A stretch of 64,000 nt of DNA from Panulirus ornatus (Eukaryota; Arthropoda; Malacostraca; Decapoda; Palinuridae), in NCBI RefSeq assembly GCF_036320965.1, contig NC_092255.1, forward strand, positions 14,191,634-14,255,633. Direction: 5' to 3'. Below are positions 1-9,842 of the stretch, piece by piece; positions within the stretch are counted from its first letter, which is position 1, and the number at the start of each line of letters is the position of its first letter. A model generated the notes under the pieces. That model did no database searches, had not been told where the DNA came from, and worked only from the letters and a program-made list of their open reading frames with translations. The position numbers were made by a program, and so were the translations under genes.

Positions 1-724
1 TTATGTGGCTGTAAATGGAAAACATAGCTAAAATAAAAAGATGGAAATGAGATGAAGAGCCAAATTCATTAAGTGGCAGTTATTCAGCTGGCAAAGAACC
101 TCATCCCTTCCTGGCTCATAAGTGTTCCATGATCACTGAGGGTAAAACACAATATCTAGGTGTCACTACCACCAAAGTATCAAAGCAAATTAGACCACCA
201 CCACCTGTATACAAATAAAGTGAGTAATGTGCTTAAATATAACACTGACTAATAAAAAAAATCAGATACATGGATTTCATTGGGTATCTGTAATACCAGA
301 CCCCCATTTCCTCACCGTAAAACCACATGCAGTGTAATACCGAAACCACATAAAAGTCCAAGATGCTAAAGAATAAAGAACCCCCCAAAATAACAGTAGT
401 AGTAATAATTAGGAAATTAATTACATGTGAAAGTCGTGAGGATCTCAATGGAAAACTTGAAGTCAATTCATGCTTAATACATCAACAGTGATGGAAAAAA
501 TTTCATGTATATATAATTCATAACAAAATACTGAAAAGGCAGTTGGTACAACAATGAACAAAGCTCTTGTTTTCCAGATATGCCCAACAGAAAATAATCT
601 GGATAACCTATTACATAATTCCATCAATTTCACTAAAAAACTGCCAAAAATACCAGGAAAAGAGTATTATTACAAGTTTCTTGGCTCACCCAATCAAACT
701 CAGCAAATATAAATTGTGCCTTAC
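1..724. other. NAT10 intron 2 sequence, no recognised feature
   Basis: This is AT-rich sequence downstream of NAT10 exon 2. No further NAT10 exon, transposon or RNA gene was recognised. Confidence 0.5.
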
Positions 725-813
725 CTGGGAACATCAGAACCTATCCTGTGGCACCAAAGAACTGAAGGCCGCTCCCCTAATGACTTGGATACTAAATGAT
801 GAATGATCATAAC
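725..813 (-). CDS. NAT10: NAT10 coding exon 2
   Basis: The minus-strand acceptor CTTCATTTCAG ends at 814. The exon reads VMIIHHLVSKSLGERPSVLW, then CHRIGSDVP, continuing in phase from VKDK of exon 1. This reproduces the family block KDQV.ILHH.LSK....RPSVLWCYKK. The 3' end is drawn at CCCAG|GTAAGG (lower end 725), the best donor. A weaker GTTCTG donor at 741 would avoid five residues (GSDVP) that homologues do not obviously have. The next exon, expected to carry LGFSSHRKKRM, was not found between 1 and 724. Confidence 0.8.
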
Positions 814-929
814 CTGAAATGAAGGAAAATTATCCATTAACAAGCAAACCTGTGTAAGTAACTAGTACAGGCTGCTGAATAAGTAGCTGGATACAAGGTA
901 GTGAGATACAAGAATGAAAAGGGCATTAT

Positions 930-3125
930 ATGATGGACAAAAAAGATTAGAAATGCTGTGGAAGAAAAGAAAAAGGCATATGGCAGATTGCTCAAAAGGA
1001 ATGTATCAGTGAAAGTTCAGCAAAGAGGGAGGGAAGAATACAAAATATGTAAGCATAAAGTTAAAAAGTTGATAGAGGAAAGCAAAGAAAGAGTAGAGGA
1101 AGATTTTGGAAGAAAGTTCAGTGAAAAGTTTCAGGATAATAAGAAACTATACTGGAAGGAGGTGCAAAAGGATAGAGGTGGACGTAAGAGAGGAAATGCT
1201 GATGTGAGAAGTAAGGACTGGGAACTGCTGAATCAATAGGATGAAGTGAAAGGAAGATGGAAGGAGTATTTTGGAGAACTGATGAGTGTGGGAGAAGGGG
1301 AGGCAGCAGTTGTTACATGCACAGGTATGGAGGAGTGAAGGAAGAGGATACAGGTGCAGGGGCCTATAGCAAAGAAGGGCAATAATGAGGCTGAAGGTAA
1401 GAAAGGCACCTGGCGTGGATGCGACTGCATCTGAAATGCTGAAGTATGGAGGAGAAAGTGTAATAGAGAGGATGCATCTTATATGTAATTCAGCATGGAA
1501 ACTGAGGGCTGTGCCTGAGGATTGGGTGAAAGCTATTAGTGTTCCTTTATTCAAATGGAAAGGTGCTAAGGATGTTATTCATTTATATATCTACTATACG
1601 CTGCCGCTGTCTCTCGCATTACCAAGGTAGTGCAAGGAAACAAACGAGAGAATGGCCCAACCCACCCACATACACAAGTATGTACATACACATCCACACA
1701 CGCACATATATGTACATACATACCCATTTTTGTAGCAATTATAGGGGAATAAGTCTATTAAGTATACCAGGAATAGTGTATGCATGAATATCAATTGATA
1801 GAGTGATGGAAGTGACTGAATGCAGAATACAGGAAGAGCAAGGAGGTTTCAGGAAAGGTAGGGGATGTATGGATCATATTTTTGTCCTAAAAATGACCGT
1901 GGAAAAGTATTCAGCGAAAGGTATGACGCTGTATGTAACTTTTACAGATCTGGAGAAAGCATATGACAGAGTTGAGTGGAATGCTTTGAGGAGGTGTGTT
2001 AAGGTTATATGGTATGAGGGGAAAACTGTTGGATGGAGTAAAAAACTTCTATAGAGGAGCAAATGCATATGTAAGAGTGGCTGGAGAGATGAGCAAAAGT
2101 TTTGGGATACATGTAAGTGTTTGGCAAGGCTGTGTGATGTTACTGTGGCTTTTTAACATATATATGGATAAAGCAATAAGAGAGATGAAAGCAATACTAG
2201 GGAAAAGGGGTGATGGATTGCGTTGGCGAGATATGGTGGCTAATGGCAAGCCTGTTTGTGGAAAATACTGTGTTGTTTGCGGAGAGTGGAGAGGAGTTGC
2301 AGAAGGTTGTAAGTGTGTTTTGTGATGTGTGTAAGCATATGAGATTGAAGGTACATGCAAATAAAAGTAAAGTAATAGTGTTTGAAAGGAAATGGAGCAT
2401 AAGTGTAGATTTTGTAAACCTATAAAGTGAAAGAAGAAAGTTTACTAAATTGTGCTGTGGATATAGGGGTAAAAGACAGGAAGAAGTGAGGGAATTTAAG
2501 TATTTGGGAGCTGTCTTGGGTAAATGTGGTGACAAAAGGAGAGATAGGGGAGAGAACAATAAAGAGTGGATGAGTCATTGGGTCCCTTAGTAGACTAATG
2601 AAGAGTAGAGGTGTATGTATGGAGGTGTAGAGAGGATTAAGGGAGAGCATAGTCCTCCCAACACTGACCTATGCAGCCAAAACATGGACAGGAAATGAGG
2701 CAGAGAGGTCAAGAATCTAGGCTGTGGAAATGAGCTATTTGGGGGGGGGGGGGGTGGCATATCTAGATGGGATGAAGAAAGAAATGAAAGGGTATATGAG
2801 AGACGTGGTATGACAAGGAATGCAAAGGGAATGAATTGTGGAGAGGTAGAATAGGTGAAAAGTAATACTTTAAGGTGGATTAGGTATGTGGAAAGAATGC
2901 AAGATTGGGAGTTTACAAGGAGAGTGTATGATCGTACAATCAAAGGGGTTGGCATGAGTGGAAGGCAACCTGTGACATGGGTGAATTGGGTGGAGAAATA
3001 CTGGAGGGAGAAAAACATGTAGAATGCATAAAATGATGTGAGGGAGGCATGTAAGGACAGAGATAAGTGGTGACTTTTGTTGTGGCCACCCCTTGATGGG
3101 AGTTCCCAGAAAGAACAAGCATTAA
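930..3125 (+). mobile_element. Old degenerate RTE copy, second family, in NAT10 intron 1
   Basis: Broken reading frames encode RTE reverse-transcriptase blocks in order. They are KAPGVDATASEMLKYGGESV (about 1405), VPEDWVKAISVPLF (1513), NYRGISLLSIPG (about 1738), EEQGGFRKGRGCMDHIF (about 1830), LEKAYDRVEWNAL (about 1950), then VWQGCVM (about 2120) and a decayed catalytic box near 2250. The wording (LKYGGESV, EVTECRI, FGIHV) differs clearly from the main family of this window, so this is a separate, older RTE lineage. It is interrupted at about 1588-1735 by a short antisense 3' end of the main family. Confidence 0.85.
1588..1735 (-). mobile_element. Solitary 3' end of the main RTE family
   Basis: In minus orientation this carries the family tail: GCTGTCTC, CAAGGTAGTGCAAGGAAACA, GAGAATGGCCCAACCCACCC, then a CA/TA-rich stretch. 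It splits the older element between VPLFKWKG and NYRGISLL, so it is a later insertion and is severely 5'-truncated. Confidence 0.75.
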
Positions 3126-3204
3126 CGATATAGATAGAGAGATAGACAGACTGAGCTATCCTATCCAAGTATGAGTTTACTGAGGAAGCTGTGTCAAAAC
3201 AAGA

Positions 3205-3425
3205 TGCAGATCAAGTGAGAGAAGAAGCAGAACTGAAGGATGTGGATAAATGCAGTGCTGAGTCATCAGCATGAGTACACTTGATTACTTGTGGAGAAGA
3301 AATCATTGAAAAAAGGAGAAAAAGTCTAGGAGACACGACAGTCCCTTGAGGGACACTGCTGCTGATGGAGAAAAGGAGGGCTGATCCATCAACAACCACA
3401 GAGATAAATTGGCTGGAGAGGAACC
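3205..3425 (-). mobile_element. Jockey/CR1-like reverse transcriptase remnant
   Basis: The minus strand encodes SSVPQGTVVSPRLFLLF, followed by ADDSALHLSTSFSSASS. This is the GVPQGSVLSP...LF and YADDS.LH pair typical of Jockey/CR1-type non-LTR RTs and unlike the RQGCVMSP/FADDT of the RTE copies. It is only about 70 codons and degenerate. Confidence 0.65.
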
Positions 3426-3429
3426 TAGA

Positions 3430-4360
3430 TATGAAGGAGCAAAGTGTTTAGTATATTGACTTAGCAATCAACTTGGCCATATAGAATCTAAACAAATACC
3501 ATATGGTCCAAAGGGCATTAAAATAAACTGACATCAGGGCACCATGGGCATCCCTCATGTTCGATTCCTAGGTTTTGACAAACATGTTACCAGTGCATCA
3601 TTTACACTTTCAACTGTTCATATACTGATTTTATCCATAATCTCCAACTTCAAACTCCTGCTCATTATGGAGTAGGAGGGGCTAAACATGATATCTCTAG
3701 AAAGCGTAAGAAATCCACTGGTACCATTTGCATCAAAATTTATCAACTGGAAAATGGCATATGTAGACTCAAAAATAACCAGATAATCTCCCTAACTTAT
3801 CCAACAGGATGATTTATGCAGGATCTCCTCTATGCATCTTGGTATAATCATATGCTCTTACATTTAAATATCCTTCTTTCCCAAACAAATCATTAATTAA
3901 TCCCTCCACCTCACATTTGGTCTCCATCTTCCCTTCCCTCCCATCACCTTATTCTTTTATAGCTTAAAAATACTTTCAACTGCAATCCTTTTTTAAAGTC
4001 TTTCCATGTCAGGTGTCATCCTCAACTCTTCAACTGCTTTGTTCTCTACGACAAACCTTCCACTCAAATCTTTATATTTCATTCTGTCCATTCTCATTAC
4101 ATATCTGTAGTAACCCCCTATAAATTCAATTGTTTACTCGTCAACACCAGAAAGCATTTTTTTCTGGTTGCACATAATATTATAGTACCCTTGCTAGAGG
4201 AGAAACAATATATAAATACAACATTATAGACTGCACAAACTGCCAGACCACCAGTTATAAAAATAACATTGGGCAATGTTTTACCCATGCACGTTTTCAC
4301 TCTTTTTGTAACTGAAATACAGATGCAATGATCATTCTTATCAAACCAATTGTACATATT
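3430..4360. other. NAT10 intron 1, unassigned part
   Basis: No clear gene. The C/T-rich stretch at 3840-4110 looks like antisense decayed retrotransposon but could not be assigned to a family. Confidence 0.4.
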
Positions 4361-4366
4361 ACTCAC

Positions 4367-4483
4367 CTTATCCTTAACATTATTCCCTAAAACTACCAAC
4401 AACGCTCTGTGCTTCAACTTGACACCATTGTCTATGAGAGTCTTCAGTCTTGCATCTGGAGTAACTTTATCTAACTTCTCCAT
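4367..4483 (-). CDS. NAT10: NAT10 coding exon 1 (N-terminus)
   Basis: On the minus strand an ATG at 4483 starts a 39-codon exon ending exactly at a consensus donor (AAG|GTGAGT, donor bases 4361-4366). It reads MEKLDKVTPDARLKTLIDNG, then VKLKHRALLVVLGNNVKDK. This matches the start of RNA cytidine acetyltransferase (family pattern R...LI.NGV...HR.L.V..G...KDQV). Known role: NAT10/Kre33 makes N4-acetylcytidine on 18S rRNA and on Ser and Leu tRNAs and is needed for small-subunit assembly in the nucleolus. Only the start of its N-terminal domain (DUF1726/TmcA-like) is visible. The frame has a stop just upstream of the start region. Confidence 0.85.
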
Positions 4484-6230
4484 TATCACAGGGTTCTGAC
4501 TTATGACATAGTCTTAACAAACTGGTGCCCAAGAGAATGAATTTTTCCCGAGTGTTGATTCAGTTTTACCGGGCCACTTCTTGTCTGTTTGTCCAATTGA
4601 CACCAAACTACAAAGTCCTCCCCGAGCGTACTGTCCTCCTGAGCACTGAACACTTGTTATTCTCAATAATCTTGAGTAGATCCGCAATCATTATGACGAT
4701 CACTTCATAATCTCTTTCCTTCCCTCATGCCGCCTGGTGTCACGTTATTTTCACCATAGTAAACAAGTCACACACTTGGAGGGGAAACTTGACTAAATTA
4801 ATAAAATAACGGCAATTTTTCCATCAAAAATACGAAATTAAAATAGATATACGAGACGGATAAATATATCGTATATATGTATATCATATTGTTGCGATGG
4901 AAATATTGATATGTGTAATATTCCACTGTATTAATAACCGTTGGCAGCACGTGTTTTTCCCGATGTAAACAAGACTAGATTATTCACCTCACATCATGTA
5001 TGTATACATTTTTTTACAGCGCATACATACTAGATGAATTACTTACGCTTAGAAATTACTTCTTGTGAGACTGTATATCATGAAGAGTTTCCAAAGTTAT
5101 AAGGACTCGATTGTGCAGCTTGATATATGTGTGATGTTCTAATGAAAATTGCGTGGCTTAGTGCAGTCTAATGAAAATTGTGTATTTTAGTTACCTTACT
5201 AAAAGTGGAATGTAATTGAATTACTTAGGAAATTGTAGTTCATTATAGAAAGTTAACTGAGACTGGGGGAGTATGGTTAAGTTTCCTCGTTTCATCTCGT
5301 GATAGAGTAGTAGTTATTTTGCCAACGGATACCAAAGGGCTGTTGATCCCCCATAAGGACAGGTAGCCCGCAGGATATTGTTTAAGGAGGGTAATCCTGG
5401 TAGATATTTAACAACGTAATCATCAGCCTATCCCTCAGCCTCAACCTTAGTTTAAGGTAGTTACGTGGATCCGCAAACAATGTATTCCATCAAAAGCCAC
5501 AAAAGTAAACTTGCCTCAGGGTAACATATGACTTAGCCACTGTTCAGATACTTGGCAAAATATTTACTTCATAATGTGAATGTAAATTGATTTTTTTTTA
5601 CGTTTGAGGCTCCAGTTATGGACAAAAGTCCACATTAAGCCTGGACTTTGATTGATATAGAGAGAGGATTATGAGAGGGGAAAAAGAAGAGACAAGGGAA
5701 AGTATTTTATGTGTCTGGTCATAGTAATTAGAAAAGACATGAGAGGGTAGAGTTCCAAAGCTTTGAGGTGTAGGGAAAGAAACAGTTTTCAAAACGACCA
5801 CCCTCGAGTTGCCAACAGCATGTATTAAAATCAAAAGAACCCATGAAAACACCTAAAATCCTTTAACTGTCAGAATAAAATATCTATTTTCAGTGTTATA
5901 GACAAAATGCACCACACACGCATCACACCAATTGCCAGTAAATGTAAGCACATATTACACAGTGGCTGGTAGCACAACCACCCAGATAACTGACAAACAG
6001 GCATTCCAATGCTGATTTCTACTAGAGTTACATCTGCCCCTACATTTCATCTGATCTAAGCCAACTTCTTATCTACAGGATAAAAGTTAATGCCCTGAAA
6101 GAGACTGTCAATTTAAAGCCTTTAAATTCTTTCTTCTCAGTGTAAAAAGTCAATTGTACATCTCTTTCAAATCCATAAGTTAATATAGTGGCAACTTCTA
6201 GATTTACTCTCCACTAGATTACATTGAGAT
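4484..6230. promoter_or_regulatory. Divergent intergenic region between NAT10 and NLE1
   Basis: The two genes point away from each other, so their promoters must lie between the NAT10 start (4483) and the first NLE1 exon. The segment 4500-4760 is slightly richer in GC and probably holds the NAT10 leader and promoter. No convincing TATA box, initiator or CpG island can be pinned down by eye. The rest shows no gene; 5600-5870 may be an unrecognised repeat. Confidence 0.4.
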
Positions 6231-6232
6231 AG

Positions 6233-6342
6233 GCTAGGGTCAGGGGGATGTGGGTAGAGTCCAAGGAGGCTAGGGTCAGGCAGATGTGGGTAGAGTCCAT
6301 GGAGGCTAGGGTCTGGGGGATGTGGGGTAGAGTCCATGGGTA
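6233..6342. repeat. 36-bp minisatellite, three copies
   Basis: Units start at 6233, 6269 and 6305. Each begins GCTAGGGTC and contains GATGTGG and GTAGAGTCCA. The third unit has one extra G. Confidence 0.9.
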
Positions 6343-6403
6343 TGGGCTTGGTAAGGTTGATTGGTATGACTGTCTTAATCCAACACTATCCTCTCACTTT
6401 CAG

Positions 6404-6449
6404 ATAGTGATGAGTGAGAGCTCTGCCAAAGAACAACAGTTTTAGACAG
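6404..6449 (+). other. Possible 5' leader exon of NLE1
   Basis: A strong pyrimidine tract and CAG acceptor end at 6403. The segment that follows has an ATG at 6410 and a GT at 6450 after ACAG. Read to 6449 it meets a stop at 6443, so it would be non-coding leader. If a weaker donor at 6439 were used, the ATG frame would enter the next exon in phase and add an acidic N-terminal extension. There is no homology support for either reading. Confidence 0.25.
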
Positions 6450-7442
6450 GTTGTATTTTTTGCAAATTGAAATATTTTTCCTCATACCACTGTTATTAGC
6501 ATCCAACGATGAAGAAATGTTGCCTGGAGTGATGATTTGTGACAGCTTGAAACTGATAAATCAAGACAGCCATGTTTGATTAATGACAAGCAATCATAAA
6601 GATGATGTGTGTCAATTTCCTCTGCATTTTTTAAAGCCTTGTACTTACACCATCTACATTCCATTTGTTTCCCAATCAGAATGATTATTCTTCTTTCTGC
6701 TAGATAAAATCACAAAGTGCAGGGAAAATGTTGATATAAAACAAATTAATCAACCTTACCTGACTTTTAACTATGAGGGACTTGTCCCCAGGCCCCTCAA
6801 CCCTAGCATACCTAAACACAACCCAGGTGGCTGTCTTAGTTTGCCAAAAATACTGTTGTACACCACTGTGAGCACTATTTCTCTGCAGTGGTGTCAAGTT
6901 AGATGCTGAAACCTCATCAGCATGAAGAGAAATATTTCATTCTCCTAAAAATATAAACTTGTGCACAAATCCTCTTCATGAGTACAAAAGAAACTGCTTT
7001 CCTTCTGGGCATGAATATTTTTCTCTGGATGACTCACTCTGGTTTTCCCTGGCATTTGCATCTTGAAGATTCTCTTTCCTCATATGCATCCAGTTGTCGC
7101 CAATTTGACTTCTGTGGATGAGAAGGGGAATTCTCTTATTGTACAACTGATTGTGTATGCGAGTATTGTGAGTGAGTAAGTCAGGGGAATTCTTCAGTTT
7201 ATGCACATGACTGAATTCATGTAATGATCAGGGATTGTAAACTTTGTTCTTTTAGCCAAATAAGGCTTATATGAAGTAACAAAGTTGACTTGCATTTTCT
7301 TGAGTTTGTTGTTTTATGAGTTTTGATCTGTGCCTGATAAAAGATAGTTACTGTTGTGTAGAGAAGATTTACTGTAATTATAGAACATTCATCTCGTACT
7401 TGATTTTGACATACTCAATAATATTTAAAAATTTTTCTTTAG
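6450..7442. other. Leader intron or intergenic sequence
   Basis: No coding exon, RNA gene or transposon was recognised between the possible leader exon and coding exon 1. Confidence 0.4.
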
Positions 7443-7535
7443 GGAAGGTAGCAAACGGGATCTTGAAGATGATGAGCTGTCTGTACCTGAGAAACACTCG
7501 AAAATGGAGGAAGAAGCTACAGATGATAAGAACTG
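7443..7535 (+). CDS. NLE1: NLE1 coding exon 1 (probable start at 7504)
   Basis: Acceptor TTTCTTTAG precedes 7443 and a GTATAA donor follows 7535. The ATG at 7504 has a good context (AAAATGG) and begins MEEEATDDKN; the split last codon TG|C joins in phase to the NLE-domain exon at 7789. The frame is also open upstream to 7444 and encodes an acidic, lysine-rich stretch (SKRDLEDDELSVPEKHSK). The protein could therefore start further 5' in an earlier exon. N-terminal extensions before the NLE domain vary between species, so homology does not decide the start. Confidence 0.6.
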
Positions 7536-7788
7536 GTATAACTGCACATGATTATATGTAAACCTATATGAATTTCCATGGCAACTCACTGTGCATAAAT
7601 GAGATATCTTTTTGTTTGATTTATAGTCACGATTTCATGATAAGCAAAATCACATTGTTTGCTGTTAGATTATGTTTGGGCTGTGGAATGAATTTAATTG
7701 GGAAATGTAATTTTTCAAGTGACCTGATTATTTTCAAGACTAAGAACTGCTGGAAACCTATTGTAAAATGCACTGTATTACATTTCAG

Positions 7789-7921
7789 CTCTGAAGGTTT
7801 AGTTAATGTCCTTGCTCAGTTCCAATCTGAGTCAGGTGAAACTGTTGGTCCCCCCATAGAGCTGCCTCTTGCTCTGGCCCGTGATAAGCTCCAGCTAATC
7901 CTTAATGCTCTACTGGAACAG
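7789..7921 (+). CDS. NLE1: NLE1 coding exon 2: N-terminal NLE (ubiquitin-like) domain, first half
   Basis: The exon follows ACATTTCAG and ends at CAG before GTATTT. It encodes the start of the Notchless N-terminal domain: LVNVLAQFQSESGE, then a GPPIELPLAL segment and LQLILNALLEQ. This aligns with the VQFQDE...LGSP.D.P.....LQL..NALL pattern known for the family. In yeast and mammals this fold contacts the Midasin MIDAS domain. The downstream end is phase 0 and joins the next exon at the expected residue. Confidence 0.93.
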
Positions 7922-8440
7922 GTATTTTTTTTACTTGTAATTACTGTAGAAAGGGAGTTTCACGTACATGGAACTCCTCTTCTTATTCTTGTATTCCTGT
8001 CATTCAGGATTTTGAACTTTCAGGGTTAATAACATTTGCTTCATTTGTGTTTGCTGTTTATGTCAACTTATTCTGTTGCCTAAGAAATACTCCCTCTTAT
8101 CCCTTCTGACACTTTTCATGCCTGTCTTCTTTGTGTGTCCTCTCATTTTACATCAGATAACTGATTTATGTCAACTTAATCATGGCCTGAAAGTTATGTT
8201 TTATCATGTTTCTCCATATCCTTACTTTTTCAAATGTGGGCAGATTGAGTGCATACCTACCCTTTCTGTAACTGTGGGACTCCTTCACAGATGTGCCCAT
8301 TTGTTCTTTTGTTTTTCTAATACTATTTACCTCCTTCCAAGACATTTTCTTATTCTGGATAAGATTCAAAGAACAAAGGACACGTCATGAATGCTTAATC
8401 AGATTAGGTAGGAGTAACCAGATATTCCTCTGTATCTCAG

Positions 8441-8589
8441 GAGGAGATCACCCCATACAGCTTCTTTGTTAATGAAAAGGAGGTTACAGGCAGCTTAAGT
8501 GGAGCTGTAGACTCATCAGTAAGCGAGGAGAAAGTGATGACCATTCTCTACCAACCCCAAGCAGTGTTTAGAGTACGAGCAGTTACCAG
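8441..8589 (+). CDS. NLE1: NLE1 coding exon 3: second half of NLE domain and linker
   Basis: The exon follows TGTATCTCAG. It encodes EEITPYSFFVNEKEVTGSL, an acidic linker, and then the highly conserved family segment ILYQPQAVFRVRAVTR. The last Arg codon is split AG|G with exon 4, matching the conserved AVTRCTSSL string. The donor is AG|GCAAGT: the second intron base is C, not T, while all other consensus positions fit. Intron 3 (8590-13719) is therefore a GC-AG intron. There is no usable GT donor nearby that keeps the conserved protein. Confidence 0.92.
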
Positions 8590-8825
8590 GCAAGTAGCAC
8601 TCTTATGTTTTCATTATTCAAATCCTGGTAACACAGAAACTGAATGGCTTAGATCTCTGGTGTACTTTTTCTGTTTTGCTATACTAAGAATGAGTCTTAG
8701 TATGAAATAATCTAGACTACTAGACATTCATTTAATTGTAATATATGTTTATGAGCATGGTTTAGACACCTTGGAAATTATGGCAATGTGCTTTGCAAAT
8801 GATACCCACCAGGATTAATTTGAAG

Positions 8826-9545
8826 TGTGACTACAGCTGAGTGAAGGAAAGCTATAATTCTGTAACCAAAATCGGAAGAAGAAGCCTGCATGGAGAGATA
8901 CCTAGAAAGTGTCAGTGAAGAGTGATATAAGGTAAGCGTAAATGAAACATTGAGAGTGAAAAAGAAGTGGAAAGTAGTTAGAGAAGTAATGCTTACATCT
9001 TTGGTAAAGTGTGTGGCATGCAGAAGGTGAGAGGTGGGTGTGTGATAAAGGGTTGTTGAGTGGTGGAATGAGGAAGTTAGATTGCTGATGAAAGAGAAAA
9101 GAAAGTCATATGGACAGTATCTGCAGGGAAGGATATAAGTAATTGAAAAGGGTACAACAGAAAGTGGATAGAGGTCTAGAGAAACCTACAAGACCTGAAA
9201 AATAGAGCATATCTGAGATGGGAGAGAAAGTAAGGAAGTGTGGTGAATATTTTGAAATGAGGTGAATATTCAAGAATAGAAAAGAAATTGAAGTAATAGT
9301 AATGAGAGCATGTAGGGAAAATTGTAAATGGCAAATGAAAAGTAAACAAGAGCTGTAGTATTTTGAAGGACTGTTGAATGTATTAGATGATAGGATGTGT
9401 TTGGGATGAGGTGGAATGGGGTGTGAGAGAGTCATGATGATAGTATGGTTAAAAGAGACAAAGTAGTGGAAGCCTTGCAGCAGGAGTAGATGGGATTGTA
9501 TTTCAGTTTCTGAAGAAAGCAGGTGAGCATTGTTGATTGAACTTT
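8826..9545 (+). mobile_element. Old degenerate RTE fragment (intron 3)
   Basis: The sequence follows the main family between the endonuclease and RT regions (GAGTGGTGGAATGAGGAAG, then AAAGAGAAAAGAAAGTCATA). It has many indels and stops and no open frame. It is older than the copy at 9843. Confidence 0.7.
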
Positions 9546-9842
9546 AGTTATGGTACTGTCCATGAGAAGATTCTTTCAGAACTTGTATAAGCAAATCATT
9601 GAAATAGTAGTCCAGGCTGAAATACTTCTTCCCTTATGAGTCACCTCCAACTCTGATGAACATTGGAGTTACATATATAAGCAAGTCTGGTGAAGATACA
9701 TTTATTCAAATTATTTGAGATATTAGAAAATTGATTTGCTTAAGACAGTACCTTATCTGTTTTGATACAGTTGGTTAATGTGGACTATCGCTAACTGTAA
9801 GTGGTGAACTAGTGATGAATGGAGGACAATAAGTAAATAGGA

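Noticed and set aside
5616..5852. 78-codon minus-strand frame in the intergenic region
   Set aside because: No recognisable domain, and no splice or homology support. It could be an old repeat but cannot be assigned.
7568..8029. Single 153-codon gene around the NLE domain
   Set aside because: Only 7789-7921 is conserved. Both sides are intron read-through with proper splice sites, so it is an internal exon.
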